Assembly (NCBI RefSeq): GCF_007829525.1
Contig: NZ_VLJP01000012.1
Location: 76,507-120,395 of the forward strand
DNA length: 43,889 nt
Source of the DNA: Mesorhizobium sp. J18
GTDB taxonomy: Bacteria; Pseudomonadota; Alphaproteobacteria; Rhizobiales; Rhizobiaceae
Reading direction: 5' to 3'
This document shows, piece by piece, positions 43,270-43,889 of the stretch. Both the position numbers and the translations under genes were made by a program. Each line of letters opens with the position of its first letter. The stretch's first letter is position 1. The notes below the pieces were generated by a model, which did not search any database, was not told where the DNA came from, and saw only the letters and a list, made by a program, of their open reading frames with translations.

Positions 43270-43889
43270 TCAGCGGCCGCCGCTGATGTTCAGGAGAGCG
43301 CCCGTAGCGTATGACGCCTTGTCGGAAAGAAGCCATAAAATGGCTTCTGCGACCTCTTCGGCAGTGCCTGCCCGCTGCATCGGAACGGTGCCGGCCAAGC
43401 GGGCGATACGGTCGGGCTGCCCGCCGGAGGCATGGATTTCCGTCTCTATGAGGCCCGGCCGCACCGCATTGACGCGGATGCCTTCCGCCGCGACCTCCCG
43501 CGACAGGCCAATGGTGAAGGTATCAATTGCGCCTTTCGACGCGGCGTAGTCCACATATTCGCCCGGCCCGCCCAGAATCGCGGCCATGGAGGAAACATTG
43601 ACGATAACGCCGCCCTTTCCTCCATTCTTCGTGGACATGCGCCGCACAGCCTCGCGGGCGCAAAGCAGCGACCCGATCACATTGATGCGCATCATGCGCT
43701 CCAGGCGCGCGAGGTCCATTTCATCGATGCGGGCCTTCCGATCCACCACGCCGGCATTGTTGACCAGGGCATCAAGTCTGCCGAAGCGCTGATCTATAGC
43801 CTGGAACAGCGCCAGAACATCCTCTTCATTGCCGACATCACCGCGGATGGCCAAGGCTTCGCCTCCCTTGGATCCGATATCCGCGGCTA
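43270..43889 (-). CDS. SDR-family oxidoreductase, N-terminus cut by right edge
   Basis: The frame is open from the right edge to the stop at 43270 (206 codons). Shown are [17 protein letters not shown], the catalytic Ser in [26 protein letters not shown] with Tyr and Lys, and [19 protein letters not shown]. The NAD(P)-binding TGxxxGxG is beyond the edge. It reads through [12 protein letters not shown] upstream of the first in-window start-like codon (43854), so the gene is truncated by the window rather than short. It precedes lpd by 23 bases on the same strand, probably in one operon. Substrate unknown. Confidence 0.88.
   Translation of the reverse strand, partial: AADIGSKGGEALAIRGDVGNEEDVLALFQAIDQRFGRLDALVNNAGVVDRKARIDEMDLARLERMMRINVIGSLLCAREAVRRMSTKNGGKGGVIVNVSSMAAILGGPGEYVDYAASKGAIDTFTIGLSREVAAEGIRVNAVRPGLIETEIHASGGQPDRIARLAGTVPMQRAGTAEEVAEAILWLLSDKASYATGALLNISGGR

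Noticed and set aside
1-43889. CRISPR arrays, insertion sequences, tRNA or rRNA genes
   Set aside because: Reading both strands I saw no regularly spaced repeats, transposase motifs or tRNA T-loop signatures in the gaps.

Overview
The window reads as a chromosomal segment of a GC-rich alphaproteobacterium, most likely a Hyphomicrobiales (rhizobial) genome near Phyllobacteriaceae or Rhizobiaceae. The reasons are the matR/matPQMAB malonate locus of rhizobial type, the tkt / DUF4164-zapA arrangement, a class I fructose-bisphosphate aldolase beside pgk, an SDR gene directly before lpd, many GTG/TTG starts and tight ATGA/GTGA overlaps. I see no transposase, phage genes, CRISPR array, tRNA or rRNA. 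The assignment to order is inference; no search was run.

Region 1 (1-1279): the 5' part of a polysaccharide flippase running off the left edge, about 300 bases without a clear gene, and a secreted cysteine-containing protein of unknown function. Region 2 (1302-10389) is a sugar-acid locus: uxaC and a fructuronate reductase gene (uxuB) are divergent; an SDR, an Ldh-family dehydrogenase and a three-part TRAP transporter form a leftward operon; a GntR-type regulator with two winged-helix domains is divergent from that operon. A short motif, ATGTNNACAY, occurs twice, 21 bases apart, in the regulator/operon promoter region, and again on the -35 element of uxaC, which suggests one regulon. Region 3 (10410-18239) is malonate use: matR, a perfect TTGTNNACAA-type operator, the TRAP carrier matPQM, malonyl-CoA decarboxylase matA and malonyl-CoA synthetase matB, nearly all overlapping. 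A membrane-anchored beta-propeller protein sits downstream of matR.

Region 4 (18309-27528), all leftward, is central carbon metabolism: an aldehyde dehydrogenase, fba, pgk, gap and tkt, with a K+/H+ antiporter gene between pgk and gap. Region 5 (27592-31013): a divergent promoter pair serves tkt and DUF4164-zapA, followed by leftward thiN (thiamine pyrophosphokinase) and uup (ABC-F). Region 6 (31102-34681): a TPP riboswitch controls thiBPQ, and an 8-bp stem hides the thiB Shine-Dalgarno sequence. Uptake (thiBPQ) and phosphorylation (thiN) of thiamine are therefore neighbours.

Region 7 (34831-43889): an M48 lipoprotein protease, a TSUP permease, trmD-rimM (separated from rpsP and rplS), xerC, a TraB/GumN protein, two small exported or anchored proteins of unknown function, lpd, and an SDR cut by the right edge. 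Most genes belong to well-known families. The least ordinary items are the tandem-HTH regulator with its helically phased operators, the dehydratase-less hexuronate locus, the riboswitch expression platform and the mirrored tkt/zapA promoters. I found no convincing wholly undescribed system.
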